NCBI RefSeq assembly: GCF_023721795.1
Contig: NZ_JAMQYE010000002.1
Span: forward strand, 248,001 to 312,000
Length of the DNA: 64,000 nt
DNA from: Zeimonas sediminis
GTDB lineage: Bacteria; Pseudomonadota; Gammaproteobacteria; Burkholderiales; Burkholderiaceae_E
Direction: 5' to 3'
Positions 17,245 to 26,713 of the stretch are shown in pieces. A program made the translations under genes and the position numbers. The notes under the pieces were generated by a model. It was not told where the DNA came from. It saw only the letters and a program-made list of their open reading frames with translations, and searched no databases. Each line of letters opens with the position of its first letter. Within the stretch, counting starts at the first letter, position 1.

Positions 17245-20200
17245 TCACGGCGCCGACGGCTTCGCGCGGATTCGCGAGACCGCGGCGTCGAGCCCGGTCC
17301 ACGCCGGCGCACCGGGCGCGAACCGGGCGCGCATCCAGGCCGCGAGCGCGGCGACCTGGCGGTCGTCGAGACTGTCTGCAAAGCCGGGCATGAAGCCGAG
17401 CGCCGGCGTCGCCGGCTCGCGGATGCCCTCGAGGATCGTCCGCACCAGATTGTCCGGCCGGTCGCTGTGCAGGCTGGTGGCGAGCGCCAGCGGGATGTTG
17501 CGGCCGGTCTCGACCGGCGCGTCGCCGTCGTGGTGGCAGGCGCCGCAGGCCCGCTCGAACATCCGCTGCTCGGGCCCGCGCAGCAGCGCGGCCTGCGCCG
17601 TCGCGCGATCGACCGCCGCCTGCGCCGCGGCCGCCGCCTGCGGCATGCCGGCAGGCGTCGAGACCGAGGCCAGGTAGTGCGCGATCGCGCGGACGTCTTC
17701 GTCGGGCACTTGCGACAGCTCGCGCACCACCGCGGCCATCGGGCCGGCCGCGACGCCGTGACGGTCGCTGAAGCCTTCGCGCAGGTAGTCGTAGAGATCG
17801 CCCTCGGTCCAGGGCACCGGCGCGCGGCTGGCGGCGGTCAGCTCCGGCGCTTCCCAGCCGTCGATCACCGCGCCGGCGAGCCAGGCTTCGCCGCGCCGCT
17901 CGGCGCCCAGCGCGTTGCGCGGCGTGTGGCATGCGCCGCAGTGGCCGAGGCCGTTGACCAGGTACTCGCCGCGGTTCCACTGCGCGCTGCGCGCCGGGTC
18001 GGCCGCGACCGGGCCGGGGTCGAGGTACAGCGCGTTCCACAGCGCCATCAGCGGCCGCGCGCCGAACGGGAAGGCGAGCTTCGTGGCCGGCGGCTCGGCG
18101 CGCACCGCCGGCTGAGACATCAGGTAGGCGTACAGCGCGGTCAGGTCGTCGTCGGTGACCCGGGTGAACGCGGTGTACGGGAAGGCGGGATACAGGTGGC
18201 GGCCGTCGCGCGAGATCCCCTCGCGCATCGCGCGCTGGAAAGCGCTGAACGACCAGTTGCCGATGCCGGTCTCGGGATCGGGCGTCAGGTTGGTCGAATG
18301 CACGATGCCGAACGGCGTCTCCATCGCGCGCCCGCCGGCATTCGGCACGCCGCCCGGCGCGGTGTGGCACACGACGCAGTCGCCGGCCGCGGCGAGCTGG
18401 CGACCGCGCTCGATCACGGCGGCGGTCCAGATCGACGGATCGGGCCGGCTCACCGGCGCGATCGCGGGCTTCCATCCGAGCGCCGCGCCGCCGAGCGCGA
18501 CCAGGCCCGCGGCGAGCGCGCCCAGCGTTCCCCACCAGCGCCGGCGCGGCTTCGGCGGATCGGCCCGCTCCGGGGGCGGCGGATTCAGCGCCGCGCGCAC
18601 CACCTCGGGCGTGAACGGCGGCTTGCGAAAGCGCACGCCGGTCGCGTCGAAGATCGCGTTGGCGATCGCCGCGGTGCCCGGCACCGACGAGGACTCGCCG
18701 GCGCCCTGCGGCGGCTGGTCGGGCCGCGGCATCATCATCACCTCGATGACCGGCACCTCGCGGAAGCTGAGGATCGGGTAGCTGCCCCACTCCCGGCTCG
18801 CCACCGTGTTGGTCGCCGGGTCGATCCGCACCTGCTCCTTCAGCGCGCGGCTGGTGGTCTGCACGACGTTGCCGTGGATCTGGTGCTTCACCCCGGCCGG
18901 GTTGATCATCAGCCCCGCATCGTGGCCGACGACCACGCGGCTCACGTGCACGTCGCCGGTGACCCGGTTGACCTCGACGTCGGCGACCCAGGCAGCCCAC
19001 GCGGCGCCGAAGCCGGGGAAGCGGCTGTGCACGTAGCGGGCGTAGGCGAAGCCCTGCCCCTTCAGGATGTCGCCCTCGGGCGGCCTGAGCATCGGGCGGT
19101 CGTGCGGCACCCAGCCGGCCCGGTCGGCGGTCGCCCGGATCAGCTCGGCCGCCCGCGGGTCGTCGAGGTGGCGCAGCCGGAACTCGACCGGGTCGACGCC
19201 CGCGGCGGTGGCCAGTTCGTCGACGAAGGACTCGTGCGCGAAGGAGTTGGGCAGCGCCGACACGCCGCGCAGCCACGACGCGCGCAGGATCGGCGCCATG
19301 TCGTCGATCGACACGCGCAGGTTGTCGTAGCGATAGGGCGGCACCGAGGTCCGGTCGCCCATCTCGTAGGCGACCGGCTCGGGCGGCACCGCGCCGGTCA
19401 GCAGCAGCGCGAGCGTGACCGCGCCGTTGGACGGGTAGGCGGTTCGGAAGTCGTAGCCGGCCACGGTGCCGTCGGCGTTCAGCCCGCCCGACACGTCCAT
19501 CAGCTGGGCCGCGCCCTTCGGCTCCCACAAATGCTCCTGCTCGCGCGTGAGCTGCACCCGCACCGGCCGGCCGACCGCCTTCGACAGCAGCGCCGCGTCG
19601 GCCGCGACGTCGTCGGCGCAGTTTCGGCCGTAGCAGCCCGAGGCCTCCATCCGGATCAGGTCGATCGACGTCTCGGGCAGGCCGGTGAGCTTCGCCAGGT
19701 CCGCGCGCAGCGCGTGCGGATACTGGGTCCCGGCCCAGACCGTCATCCGGTCGCCGCGCCAATCGGCCAGCGCGCACGAAGGCCCTATCGACGCGTGCAT
19801 CTGGTAGGGCCAGACGTAGGTGCGCTGCATCGTGACCGCCGCGCCGGCGAGCGCAGCGTCGACGTCGCCGCGCTCGGCCACGACCCGGCGCTTCGACGGG
19901 TTGTCGCGGATCGCCTGCTCGAGGTCCGAGAGCTGCGGCAGCGCCGGCCAAGGCTTCCAGCCGAGCTTCAGCTCGCGCATCGCGCGTTCGGCCTGCTCCT
20001 CGCGCTCGGCCACCACGCCGACGAAATCGCGGACCACGACGACGGCGACGATTCCCGGAATGTGCGCGATCGAGGACTCGTCGACCGACTCGAGCGAATT
20101 GCCGATGAAGGGCCCGTGGTCGGCGCCCGACCAGGGCGGCCGCACGACGCGGCCGTGCAGCATGCCCGGCACCCGCACGTCGTGCACGAATACGGTCTCG

Positions 20201-20829
20201 CCGGTGGCCTTGGCAGGGATGTCGACCCGCGGCACCGGCTGGCCGACGATCCGGTAGGCCTCGGGCGGCTTGACCCCGACCTCGGCGGCCAGCATCAGCT
20301 CGACGTGACGGCCGGCGACCAGCTCGCCGTAGCCGATCGCACGCGACGGATCGCCGGCCACACGCACCGTGCCGTCCTCGACCGCGAGCGCGTCGGGCGC
20401 CACGCCGAGCCGCACTGCCGCCTCGTCGACCAGCCAGGCCCTCGCCTGGGCCGCGGCCTTGCGCAGCGGCACCGCGTGGATCTGGATCGAGGCGCTGGCG
20501 ATCGTGGCGCCCTGGTTCGGCGCCCGGGTCGTGTCGCCGAGCACCATCTCGACGCGGTCGAGCGCCACGTCGAGCTCCTCGGCGGCGATCTGCGCGAGCG
20601 CCGTTCGGATGCCGGTGCCGAGGTCGACGTGGCCGTTCAGCGCGGTGACGCTGCCGTCGTCCCAGACCGCGACCAGGATCTCGGGCCCTTCGGCCGGATT
20701 GCCGGGCACCGCCGGCGGCTGTCCCGGCGCCGGCGGTGGCGGCGGCGGCGGGTCGCGCATCACCAGCAGCACGCCGGCGGCCGCGCGGAAGTCGGCGCGG
20801 CTCAGCGCCTGCGCGGCGCGCCGGGTCAT
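17245..20829 (-). CDS. nicB: Nicotinate dehydrogenase-like large subunit: molybdopterin domain fused to three cytochrome c domains
   Basis: Encodes 1194 aa. Residues about 15-740 form a xanthine dehydrogenase-family molybdopterin-binding subunit of the IorB/NicB type; the motif GESSSVPGTAAIANAIF near residue 700 carries the expected catalytic Glu. A hydrophobic segment (about 763-785) follows, then three CXXCH haem motifs (CVVCH about 818, CGACH about 963, CGACH about 1094). This order and length match NicB of Pseudomonas putida, which hydroxylates nicotinate at C6 and passes electrons to the cytochrome chain. The start overlaps the nicA stop (ATGA). A poly-Pro stretch is present near residue 27. 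Isoquinoline 1-oxidoreductase IorB is the main alternative; the neighbouring hnr and enamidase genes favour nicotinate. Confidence 0.85.
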   Translation of the reverse strand: MTRRAAQALSRADFRAAAGVLLVMRDPPPPPPPAPGQPPAVPGNPAEGPEILVAVWDDGSVTALNGHVDLGTGIRTALAQIAAEELDVALDRVEMVLGDTTRAPNQGATIASASIQIHAVPLRKAAAQARAWLVDEAAVRLGVAPDALAVEDGTVRVAGDPSRAIGYGELVAGRHVELMLAAEVGVKPPEAYRIVGQPVPRVDIPAKATGETVFVHDVRVPGMLHGRVVRPPWSGADHGPFIGNSLESVDESSIAHIPGIVAVVVVRDFVGVVAEREEQAERAMRELKLGWKPWPALPQLSDLEQAIRDNPSKRRVVAERGDVDAALAGAAVTMQRTYVWPYQMHASIGPSCALADWRGDRMTVWAGTQYPHALRADLAKLTGLPETSIDLIRMEASGCYGRNCADDVAADAALLSKAVGRPVRVQLTREQEHLWEPKGAAQLMDVSGGLNADGTVAGYDFRTAYPSNGAVTLALLLTGAVPPEPVAYEMGDRTSVPPYRYDNLRVSIDDMAPILRASWLRGVSALPNSFAHESFVDELATAAGVDPVEFRLRHLDDPRAAELIRATADRAGWVPHDRPMLRPPEGDILKGQGFAYARYVHSRFPGFGAAWAAWVADVEVNRVTGDVHVSRVVVGHDAGLMINPAGVKHQIHGNVVQTTSRALKEQVRIDPATNTVASREWGSYPILSFREVPVIEVMMMPRPDQPPQGAGESSSVPGTAAIANAIFDATGVRFRKPPFTPEVVRAALNPPPPERADPPKPRRRWWGTLGALAAGLVALGGAALGWKPAIAPVSRPDPSIWTAAVIERGRQLAAAGDCVVCHTAPGGVPNAGGRAMETPFGIVHSTNLTPDPETGIGNWSFSAFQRAMREGISRDGRHLYPAFPYTAFTRVTDDDLTALYAYLMSQPAVRAEPPATKLAFPFGARPLMALWNALYLDPGPVAADPARSAQWNRGEYLVNGLGHCGACHTPRNALGAERRGEAWLAGAVIDGWEAPELTAASRAPVPWTEGDLYDYLREGFSDRHGVAAGPMAAVVRELSQVPDEDVRAIAHYLASVSTPAGMPQAAAAAQAAVDRATAQAALLRGPEQRMFERACGACHHDGDAPVETGRNIPLALATSLHSDRPDNLVRTILEGIREPATPALGFMPGFADSLDDRQVAALAAWMRARFAPGAPAWTGLDAAVSRIRAKPSAP

Positions 20830-21323
20830 CGCAGCGGCTCCTGGGCATCGGCGAGCAGCTTCGCCGCCAGCCCGACCGCCGCGAGGATCTCGAGGTGCGT
20901 GCCGCAGCGGCACAGGTTGTGCGACAGCGCGTCGCGCACCTGCGCCTCGGTGGGAGCGGGGTTCCGGGCGAGCAGCGCCACCGTGCTCATGATCATGCCG
21001 TTCAGGCAGTAGCCGCACTGCGCGGCCTGCGCCTCGATGAAGGCGCGCTGGACCGGGTGCGGCGCCTCGCGGCTGCCGAGCCCCTCGAGCGTGGTCACGC
21101 TGCGCCCGGCCACGCCGCTCACCGGCATCACGCAGGCACGCGCCGCCCGGCCGTCGACCAGCACGGTGCAGGCGCCGCACTGCCCGAGGCCGCAGCCGTA
21201 CTTCGGGCCGTTCAGACCGAGGTCGTTTCGCAGCACCGCCAGCAGCGGCGCATCGGCCGGCACCTGCAGCGCGTGCCGGCGGCCGTTGACCGTGAGCTCG
21301 ATCGGTTCGCCGTTCGCTGTCAT
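20826..21323 (-). CDS. nicA: Nicotinate dehydrogenase-like small subunit, two [2Fe-2S] clusters
   Basis: Encodes 165 aa of the small Fe-S subunit of xanthine oxidase-family hydroxylases. The plant-type cluster motif YGCGLGQCGACTVL is at about residues 42-55, and the second cluster uses CGYCLNGM (about 103) and NLCRCGTH (about 136). It relays electrons from the molybdenum centre in NicB towards its haems. It lies 23 bp downstream of livF and overlaps nicB by 4 nt, so the two subunits are made together. The medium FAD subunit of classical xanthine dehydrogenases is absent, as expected for a cytochrome-linked two-subunit enzyme. Confidence 0.88.
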   Translation of the reverse strand: MTANGEPIELTVNGRRHALQVPADAPLLAVLRNDLGLNGPKYGCGLGQCGACTVLVDGRAARACVMPVSGVAGRSVTTLEGLGSREAPHPVQRAFIEAQAAQCGYCLNGMIMSTVALLARNPAPTEAQVRDALSHNLCRCGTHLEILAAVGLAAKLLADAQEPLR

Positions 21324-21346
21324 CGCCCGTGGCGCGCCGACGCGCC

Positions 21347-22156
21347 CTACACCGACAGGTAGGCGCGGCGCACTTCCTCGTTGTCGGAGAGCTCCTGCAT
21401 CGTCGCCTCGTAGCGGATCTGCCCCTTCTCCAGGACGTAGGCGCGATCGGACACGATCTCGGCGAAGTGCATGTTCTGCTCCGACAGCAGGATGCTGACG
21501 CCCTGGGCCTTGAGCTCCAGGATCATCTGCGCCATCTGCTCGACGATGACCGGCGCGACGCCCTCGGAGGGCTCGTCCAGCAGCACGAGATAGGGGTTGC
21601 CCATCAGCGTGCGCGCCACGGTGAGCATCTGCTGCTCGCCGCCGCTCATCCGGCCGCCGGGGCGATCCGGCATCTCGCCGAGGTTCGGGAAGAGTTCGAA
21701 CAGCTTGCCGGGCGTCCAGGAAGGCGCGGCGGCGCCGTCGGGCCAGCGCCGGGGCGGCTGCCTGCCCACCTCGAGGTTCTCGGTGACGGTCAGGTCGGTG
21801 AAGATCCGCCGGTCCTCGGGCACGAAGCCCAGCCCGGCCGATGCGACCTGGTGGGACTCCGCGTTCGAGATGTCGCGCCCCATGAACGCGAGCCGGCCGC
21901 GCCGGCGCGGCACCATGCCCATGATCGCCTTGAGCGTGGTCGACTTGCCCGCGCCGTTGCGGCCCATCAGCGCGACGACCTCGCCCCGGCTTACGTTCAG
22001 CGACACGTCGAACAGGATGCGCGCGCCGCCGTACCAGGCCGACAGCCCGTCGACCTCGAGCAGCGACCCGTCCTGCGGCGAATGGCGCTGCGCGACCCGT
22101 TCGCTCCGCTCGATCCGCGCGTCCACTGCACCCCCCTCCCCGCTGCCGAGGCTCAT
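21347..22156 (-). CDS. livF: Branched-chain-type ABC transporter ATP-binding protein LivF
   Basis: Encodes 269 aa. The ABC ATPase core shows Walker A MGRNGAGKSTTLKAI (about residues 70-84), signature RMSGGEQQML and Walker B LVLLDEPSEGVAP. It is somewhat longer than usual LivF because of a 30-residue N-terminal extension and an insert rich in Pro/Arg near residue 155. It energises import by the fused permease upstream. The ATG overlaps the livG stop (ATGA). Position between the permease and nicAB suggests the imported solute is the substrate of NicAB. Confidence 0.93.
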   Translation of the reverse strand: MSLGSGEGGAVDARIERSERVAQRHSPQDGSLLEVDGLSAWYGGARILFDVSLNVSRGEVVALMGRNGAGKSTTLKAIMGMVPRRRGRLAFMGRDISNAESHQVASAGLGFVPEDRRIFTDLTVTENLEVGRQPPRRWPDGAAAPSWTPGKLFELFPNLGEMPDRPGGRMSGGEQQMLTVARTLMGNPYLVLLDEPSEGVAPVIVEQMAQMILELKAQGVSILLSEQNMHFAEIVSDRAYVLEKGQIRYEATMQELSDNEEVRRAYLSV

Positions 22157-22968
22157 CGGATCGCCTCGCTCGCGACGCTCGCCGGCCCGGCGCCCTGCCC
22201 GGCCGCCGGACGCTTCTTCTCGAAGGTCTTGCCGGAACCGAAATAGACCTCCTGCACCTTCGGATGGTCGCGGATCTCGGCCGGCTGCCCCTCCGCGATC
22301 AACCGGCCGCGCGCCAGCACGATCATCCGGTCGGCATAGGCGAAGACGACGTCCATGCTGTGCTCGGTGAACAGCACCGCCATGTCGCGCTCGACCACCA
22401 GGCGCTTGGTGAGCGCCATCAGGTCGTTGCGCTCCTTCGGCGCCATGCCGGCGGTCGGCTCGTCCATCAGCAGCAGCTTCGGCGCGTTGGCCATCGCGAT
22501 CGCCAGCTCGACCCGCTTGACGTCGCCGTAAGCGAGCACGCTGCAGGGCCGGTCGGCCTGCGCGGCCATGCCGACCTGGTCGAGCAGTTCGATCGCCTCG
22601 GCGCGGCGGTGCCGCGCGCCGCGCGCCCACATCGAGTAGAGCCGCCGGTCCGCCGACATCAGCGCCATCTGCACGTTCTCGACCGCGGTCAGCGAGGAGA
22701 AGGTCTCGGCGATCTGGAAGGTCCGGCCCACGCCGAGCCGCCAGATCTCGCGCGGCTTCAGCCCGATCAGCTCGGTGCCGTCGAGCCGGATCGAGCCCGA
22801 GTCGGCGCGCAGCTGGCCGTTGACCATGTTGAAGGTGGTGGACTTGCCGGCGCCGTTCGGCCCGATCAGCGCAAGCAGCTCGCCCCGGGCGAGCTCGAAG
22901 TCGATGCCGTCGACCGCGCGCACGCCGCCGAAGGACTTGCCCAGCCCGGTGACTTTCAGCAGGCTCAT
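22153..22968 (-). CDS. livG: Branched-chain-type ABC transporter ATP-binding protein LivG
   Basis: Encodes 271 aa. Walker A is IGPNGAGKSTTFNMV (about residues 36-50) and Walker B is LLLMDEPTAGMAP; the Q-loop lies in RTFQIAETF and the switch His in FTEHSMDVVF. The signature reads LAYGDVKRVELA, with Asp-Val instead of the usual Asp-Gln/Gln-Arg, a variation seen in LivG proteins. An Ala/Gly-rich 25-residue tail follows the domain. It starts 4 bp after the livHM stop and overlaps livF. Confidence 0.93.
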   Translation of the reverse strand: MSLLKVTGLGKSFGGVRAVDGIDFELARGELLALIGPNGAGKSTTFNMVNGQLRADSGSIRLDGTELIGLKPREIWRLGVGRTFQIAETFSSLTAVENVQMALMSADRRLYSMWARGARHRRAEAIELLDQVGMAAQADRPCSVLAYGDVKRVELAIAMANAPKLLLMDEPTAGMAPKERNDLMALTKRLVVERDMAVLFTEHSMDVVFAYADRMIVLARGRLIAEGQPAEIRDHPKVQEVYFGSGKTFEKKRPAAGQGAGPASVASEAIR

Positions 22969-22972
22969 TCGC

Positions 22973-24862
22973 TCAGGCCTCCTCGCCCAGCCTGCGCGCC
23001 GCGACCTGCCTGGCGAAGCCGGCGATCCCCTGCGGGAACAGCAGCACCAGCAGCAGGATGATCGCGCCCAGCATCGCGCGCCAGTAGTCGGTGTTGCGTG
23101 CGACCGTGTCGTGCAGCCAGGTGAAGGTGACCGCGCCCACGACCGGTCCGACCAGGGTCTGCAGGCCGCCCAGCAGCACCATGACCAGCCCGTCGATCGA
23201 GCGCGCCACGTGCAGCGTTTCGGGCGAGATGCTGCCCTTCGAGAACGCGAACAGCGCGCCGGCCACCCCGGCGAACAGGCCGGCGATCACGAAGGCGGCC
23301 CACTGCACGCGCTTGACGTCGATGCCGATCGCGTCGGCCCGGGTCGGCGAGTCGCGGCCCGCGCGCATCGCGTAGCCGAAGGGCGAGAACAGCATCCGGC
23401 GCAGCAGCAGCACGCCCGCCGCCACGAAGGCCAGCGTCAGGTAGTAGTAGTTGACCTTGTCCGACAGCCACTCCGAGGGCCAGACCCCGGTCAGCCCGTT
23501 GCTGCCGCCGGTGAAGTCGTCCCACTGGTAGACGATCGCCCACGCGATCTGCGCGAAGGCCAGTGTCAGCATCGCTAGGTAGACGCCCGAGAGCCGGACG
23601 CTGAACCAGCCGAAGATCACCGCGCCGATCGCCGCGACCAGCGGCGCGAGCAGCAGCGTGAGCTCCATCGGCACCCCCAGCGCGCGCACGAGCAGCGCCG
23701 CGCCGTAGGCGCCCAGCCCGAAGTAGGCCGCGTGGCCGAACGAGTGCAGGCCGGCCGGCCCCATGATGAAGTGCAGGCTGGTCGCGAACAGCGCCGCGAT
23801 CAGCAGGTCGATCGCCAGCACGGTCAGGTAGGGCGAGGCCTTCGTCAGCAGCGGGAACACCACCAGCCCGGCCAGCACCGCGAGGCTCGCGTACAGGAAG
23901 GGCCGGGTGGCCGCGCGAAGCGGCGGCTCGACCGCGCCCGCGTGCCGGCTCGCCCCCTGCGGGCGCCCGAGCAGTCCCCATGGCCGCCAGACCAGCACGA
24001 CCGCCATCACCAGGAACTCCACGACGAGCGTGAGCTTGGAGAACGACACCTCGAAGCCGAACACGTCGACGACGCCGAGCCAGATGCAGATCGCCTTGAG
24101 CTCGGCGATCAGCAGCGCGGCCACGTAGGCGCCGGGGATCGAGCCCATGCCGCCCACCACGACCACCACGAAGGCCGCGCCGATCGTGTGCAGGTCCATC
24201 TCCAGGTTGGCCGGCTCCCGCGGCAGCTGCAGCGCGCCGCCGAGGCCCGCGAGCATCGCGCCGAGCGCGAACACCGCGGTGAACAGCCAGGCCTGGTTGA
24301 CGCCGAGCGCGCCGACCATCTCGCGATCTTGCGTGGCGGCGCGCACCAGCGTCCCCCATCGGGTCCTGGTGAGCAGCAGCCAGAGCAGGCCGAGCACCAC
24401 CGGCCCGACCACGATCAGGAACAGGTCGTACTCCGGAAACTGGCGGCCGAGGATCGTGACCGATCCGGCCAGCCCCGGCGCGCGCGGCCCGAGCAACTCT
24501 TCCGGGCCCCACAGCCAAAGCACCGCGTCCTTGACCACCAGCACCAGCGCGAAGGTGGCGAGCAGCTGGAACAGCTCGGGCGCACGGTAGATCCTGCGCA
24601 GGAGCAGGATCTCGACGAGCGCGCCGAGCAGGCCCACCGCCAGCGCGGCCAGCAGCAGCGCCGGCCAGAACCCGATGCCGGCGCCCATCCGCTCGACCAG
24701 CGACCAGGCGATGTAGACGCCGACCATGTAGAACGAGCCGTGCGCGAAGTTGACGATCCGGGTGACGCCGAAGATCAGCGACAACCCGGCCGCCACCAGG
24801 AACAGCGAAGACGCGCCGGCCAGCCCGTTCAGCAACTGGACGATGAAGCCCGAGAAGCTCAT
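22973..24862 (-). CDS. livHM: Fused LivH-LivM branched-chain-type ABC permease
   Basis: Encodes 629 aa that join two permeases usually made separately. Residues about 1-290 match LivH (FIVQLLNGLAGASSLFLVAA, then IFGVTRIVNFAHGSFYMVG), and residues about 310-620 match LivM (HSFGHAAYFGLGAYGAALL, then YAMRAGRDSPTRADAIGIDV, the coupling loop that contacts the ATPase). There are about 16 hydrophobic segments in total. It would form the whole membrane channel of this importer. The ATG shares one base with the stop of the binding-protein gene (TGATG). Such fusions occur sporadically in Burkholderiales. Confidence 0.92.
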   Translation of the reverse strand: MSFSGFIVQLLNGLAGASSLFLVAAGLSLIFGVTRIVNFAHGSFYMVGVYIAWSLVERMGAGIGFWPALLLAALAVGLLGALVEILLLRRIYRAPELFQLLATFALVLVVKDAVLWLWGPEELLGPRAPGLAGSVTILGRQFPEYDLFLIVVGPVVLGLLWLLLTRTRWGTLVRAATQDREMVGALGVNQAWLFTAVFALGAMLAGLGGALQLPREPANLEMDLHTIGAAFVVVVVGGMGSIPGAYVAALLIAELKAICIWLGVVDVFGFEVSFSKLTLVVEFLVMAVVLVWRPWGLLGRPQGASRHAGAVEPPLRAATRPFLYASLAVLAGLVVFPLLTKASPYLTVLAIDLLIAALFATSLHFIMGPAGLHSFGHAAYFGLGAYGAALLVRALGVPMELTLLLAPLVAAIGAVIFGWFSVRLSGVYLAMLTLAFAQIAWAIVYQWDDFTGGSNGLTGVWPSEWLSDKVNYYYLTLAFVAAGVLLLRRMLFSPFGYAMRAGRDSPTRADAIGIDVKRVQWAAFVIAGLFAGVAGALFAFSKGSISPETLHVARSIDGLVMVLLGGLQTLVGPVVGAVTFTWLHDTVARNTDYWRAMLGAIILLLVLLFPQGIAGFARQVAARRLGEEA

Positions 24863-26064
24863 CAGTCGGCCGGACGCAGCTTCTTGACGACCTCGTCGGA
24901 CGGCAGCACCTTGGTGCCGTCGACGTAGCGGTAGTCGACCATCACGCCCTTGCCGCCCTCGTTCTTCGTGCGGCCCACGTAGCCGCCCATCGTGGACTGG
25001 TGGTCCTGCGGGCGGTAGGTGATCCGTCCGAAGGGCGTGTCGACCTCGAGCCCGCGGAAGGCGGCGATCATCTTCTCGGTGTCGGCGGAACCGGCCTTCT
25101 TCAGGCCCGCGGCCAGCGACATGATCGAGCTGTAGCCGACCACCGTGCCCAGGCGCGGATAGTCGTTGAACTTCTTCTGATAGGCCGCGAGGAAGGCCTT
25201 GTGCTCGGGCGTGTCGATCCCGTACCACGGATAGCCGGTGACCAGCCAGCCGTTGGGCGATTCGTCCTTCAGCGGATCGAGGTACTCGGGCTCGCCGGTC
25301 AGCAGGCTGACCACCTCGCGGTCCTTGAACAGGCCACGGGTGTTGCCCTCGCGAACGAACTTCGCCAGGTCGGCGCCGAACAGCACGTTGAAGATGCCGT
25401 CGGGCTTCGCGTCGGCCAGCGCCTGCACGACGCTGCCCGCGTCGACCTTGCCCAGCGGCGGCGCCTGCTCGGTCACGAACTCGATGTCGGGCTGCGCCTC
25501 CTTCATCAGCTGCTTGAAGGTGGCGGCCGCAGACTGGCCGTACTCGTAGTTCGGATAGACCAGCGCCCAGCGCTTCTTCTTCATCGCCACCGCGTCGGGC
25601 ACCAGCATCGCGACCTGCATGTACGTCGACGGGCGCAGCCGGAAGGTGTAGCGGTTGCCGTTCTGCCAGGTGATCTTGTCGGTGAGCGGCTCGGCGGCAA
25701 GGAAGAACACCTTCTTCTGCTTGGCGAAGTCGGTGATCGCCAGGCCGATGTGCGACAGGAAGGTCCCGGTGAGCAGGTCGACGCGCTCGCGCGAGACCAG
25801 CTCCTCGGCGGCGCGGACCGCGTCGCCCGGGTTCGCGTTGTCGTCGCGGATCACCAGCTCGATCTTCTTGCCGTTCACGCCGCCGGCCGCGTTGACCTGC
25901 TCGACGGCGAGCTCCATGCCCTTGCGGTAGGGCTCGAGGAAGGCGGGCTGCGCCTTGTAGCTGTTGACCTCGCCGATCTTGATGACGCCCTGCGCGCTCG
26001 CCGGGGCGGCGAGCGTGGCGGCCAGCGCGGCGATGCCGGCCGCGAGGATTCGTTTCGTGTGCAT
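24862..26064 (-). CDS. ABC transporter periplasmic substrate-binding protein (Leu/Ile/Val-binding type)
   Basis: Encodes 400 aa. A Sec signal peptide (MHTKRILAAG to about residue 24, cleavage after APASA) is followed by a type I periplasmic binding fold (VIKIGEVNSYKAQPAFLEPY; TGTFLSHIGLAITDFAKQK). It captures the solute for the fused permease and LivFG. The family name refers to branched-chain amino acids, but members bind many acids, including aromatic carboxylates. Placed between DUF1185 genes and nicAB, the likely ligand is nicotinate or a related pyridine carboxylate; this is inference from context only. Confidence 0.88.
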   Translation of the reverse strand: MHTKRILAAGIAALAATLAAPASAQGVIKIGEVNSYKAQPAFLEPYRKGMELAVEQVNAAGGVNGKKIELVIRDDNANPGDAVRAAEELVSRERVDLLTGTFLSHIGLAITDFAKQKKVFFLAAEPLTDKITWQNGNRYTFRLRPSTYMQVAMLVPDAVAMKKKRWALVYPNYEYGQSAAATFKQLMKEAQPDIEFVTEQAPPLGKVDAGSVVQALADAKPDGIFNVLFGADLAKFVREGNTRGLFKDREVVSLLTGEPEYLDPLKDESPNGWLVTGYPWYGIDTPEHKAFLAAYQKKFNDYPRLGTVVGYSSIMSLAAGLKKAGSADTEKMIAAFRGLEVDTPFGRITYRPQDHQSTMGGYVGRTKNEGGKGVMVDYRYVDGTKVLPSDEVVKKLRPAD

Positions 26065-26102
26065 CGTCCTGCTCTCCCTGGATGAAATCGGATCAGACAA
26101 CT

Positions 26103-26687
26103 TCAGCGCAACCCGTCGGTGCCCTGGATTTCGCCGACCTGCAGGCCGCCGATTCGCGGCAGCGGCCGGCCGCCGTCGGTGACCGCGACGGCCACGACGA
26201 TCTCGTTGGCGCGCGGCGCGTCGCCCACCCGCGCCTCGATCGCGTCGAAGTGGCTGCGCACGTAGGCGGCGTCCTTGTGGCCGAGCGGCACGTCGATCGC
26301 GGTGCCCATGCCGCCGCGCTTCTTGGCGGACGGCACCAGCGCCGCCCCCTTCTCGACCGCCTTGCGCAGCGGCGCGCCCAGCTTCGGGTGCAGGATCGCC
26401 GCGGCGTGCTCGAGCTCGCCGGCCTCGCCGACGATCGCCGCCTTGCCGTAACTGTGCGCCCGGCCCGGCTCGATGCCCAGCGCCTTCACGCACTTCTCGC
26501 CGAGCAGCCCGCCGAGCTCCTCGCCGATCGCGATCAGCTCGTCGAGGTTCTCGACGTAGCGCCCGGCGCAAGGGTTCTCGATCACGGCGATCGCCACGGC
26601 GCGCCGGATCGGCGGCTCGATCGCCTTGCCCATCTCGACGCGGGTCTCGTCGACCTGCACGACGAGCTTCCTGATCCTTGCCGACAT
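26103..26687 (-). CDS. DUF1185 'amino acid synthesis' family protein, copy A
   Basis: Encodes 194 aa of the PF06684 family (called amino acid synthesis, without biochemical proof). Conserved segments are VIENPCAGRYVENLDELI (about 35-52), SYGKAAIVGEAGELEHAAAI (about 79-98) and PLGHKDAAYVRSHFDAIEAR (about 134-153). No signal peptide or membrane segment. It lies 26 bp downstream of copy B and 38 bp upstream of the binding-protein gene. The two copies share the same order of motifs and may form a heteromer. Its position inside the nicotinate locus suggests an enzymatic step there, which is not identified. Confidence 0.85.
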   Translation of the reverse strand: MSARIRKLVVQVDETRVEMGKAIEPPIRRAVAIAVIENPCAGRYVENLDELIAIGEELGGLLGEKCVKALGIEPGRAHSYGKAAIVGEAGELEHAAAILHPKLGAPLRKAVEKGAALVPSAKKRGGMGTAIDVPLGHKDAAYVRSHFDAIEARVGDAPRANEIVVAVAVTDGGRPLPRIGGLQVGEIQGTDGLR

Positions 26688-26713
26688 CTTCGGTTTCTCC
26701 TCGTCTGCTGCGT

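Noticed and set aside
17245-21323. Calling the Mo-hydroxylase an isoquinoline 1-oxidoreductase (IorAB)
   Set aside because: The fold family is the same, but the three C-terminal haem domains and the hnr and enamidase neighbours fit nicotinate better. Kept as the main alternative.
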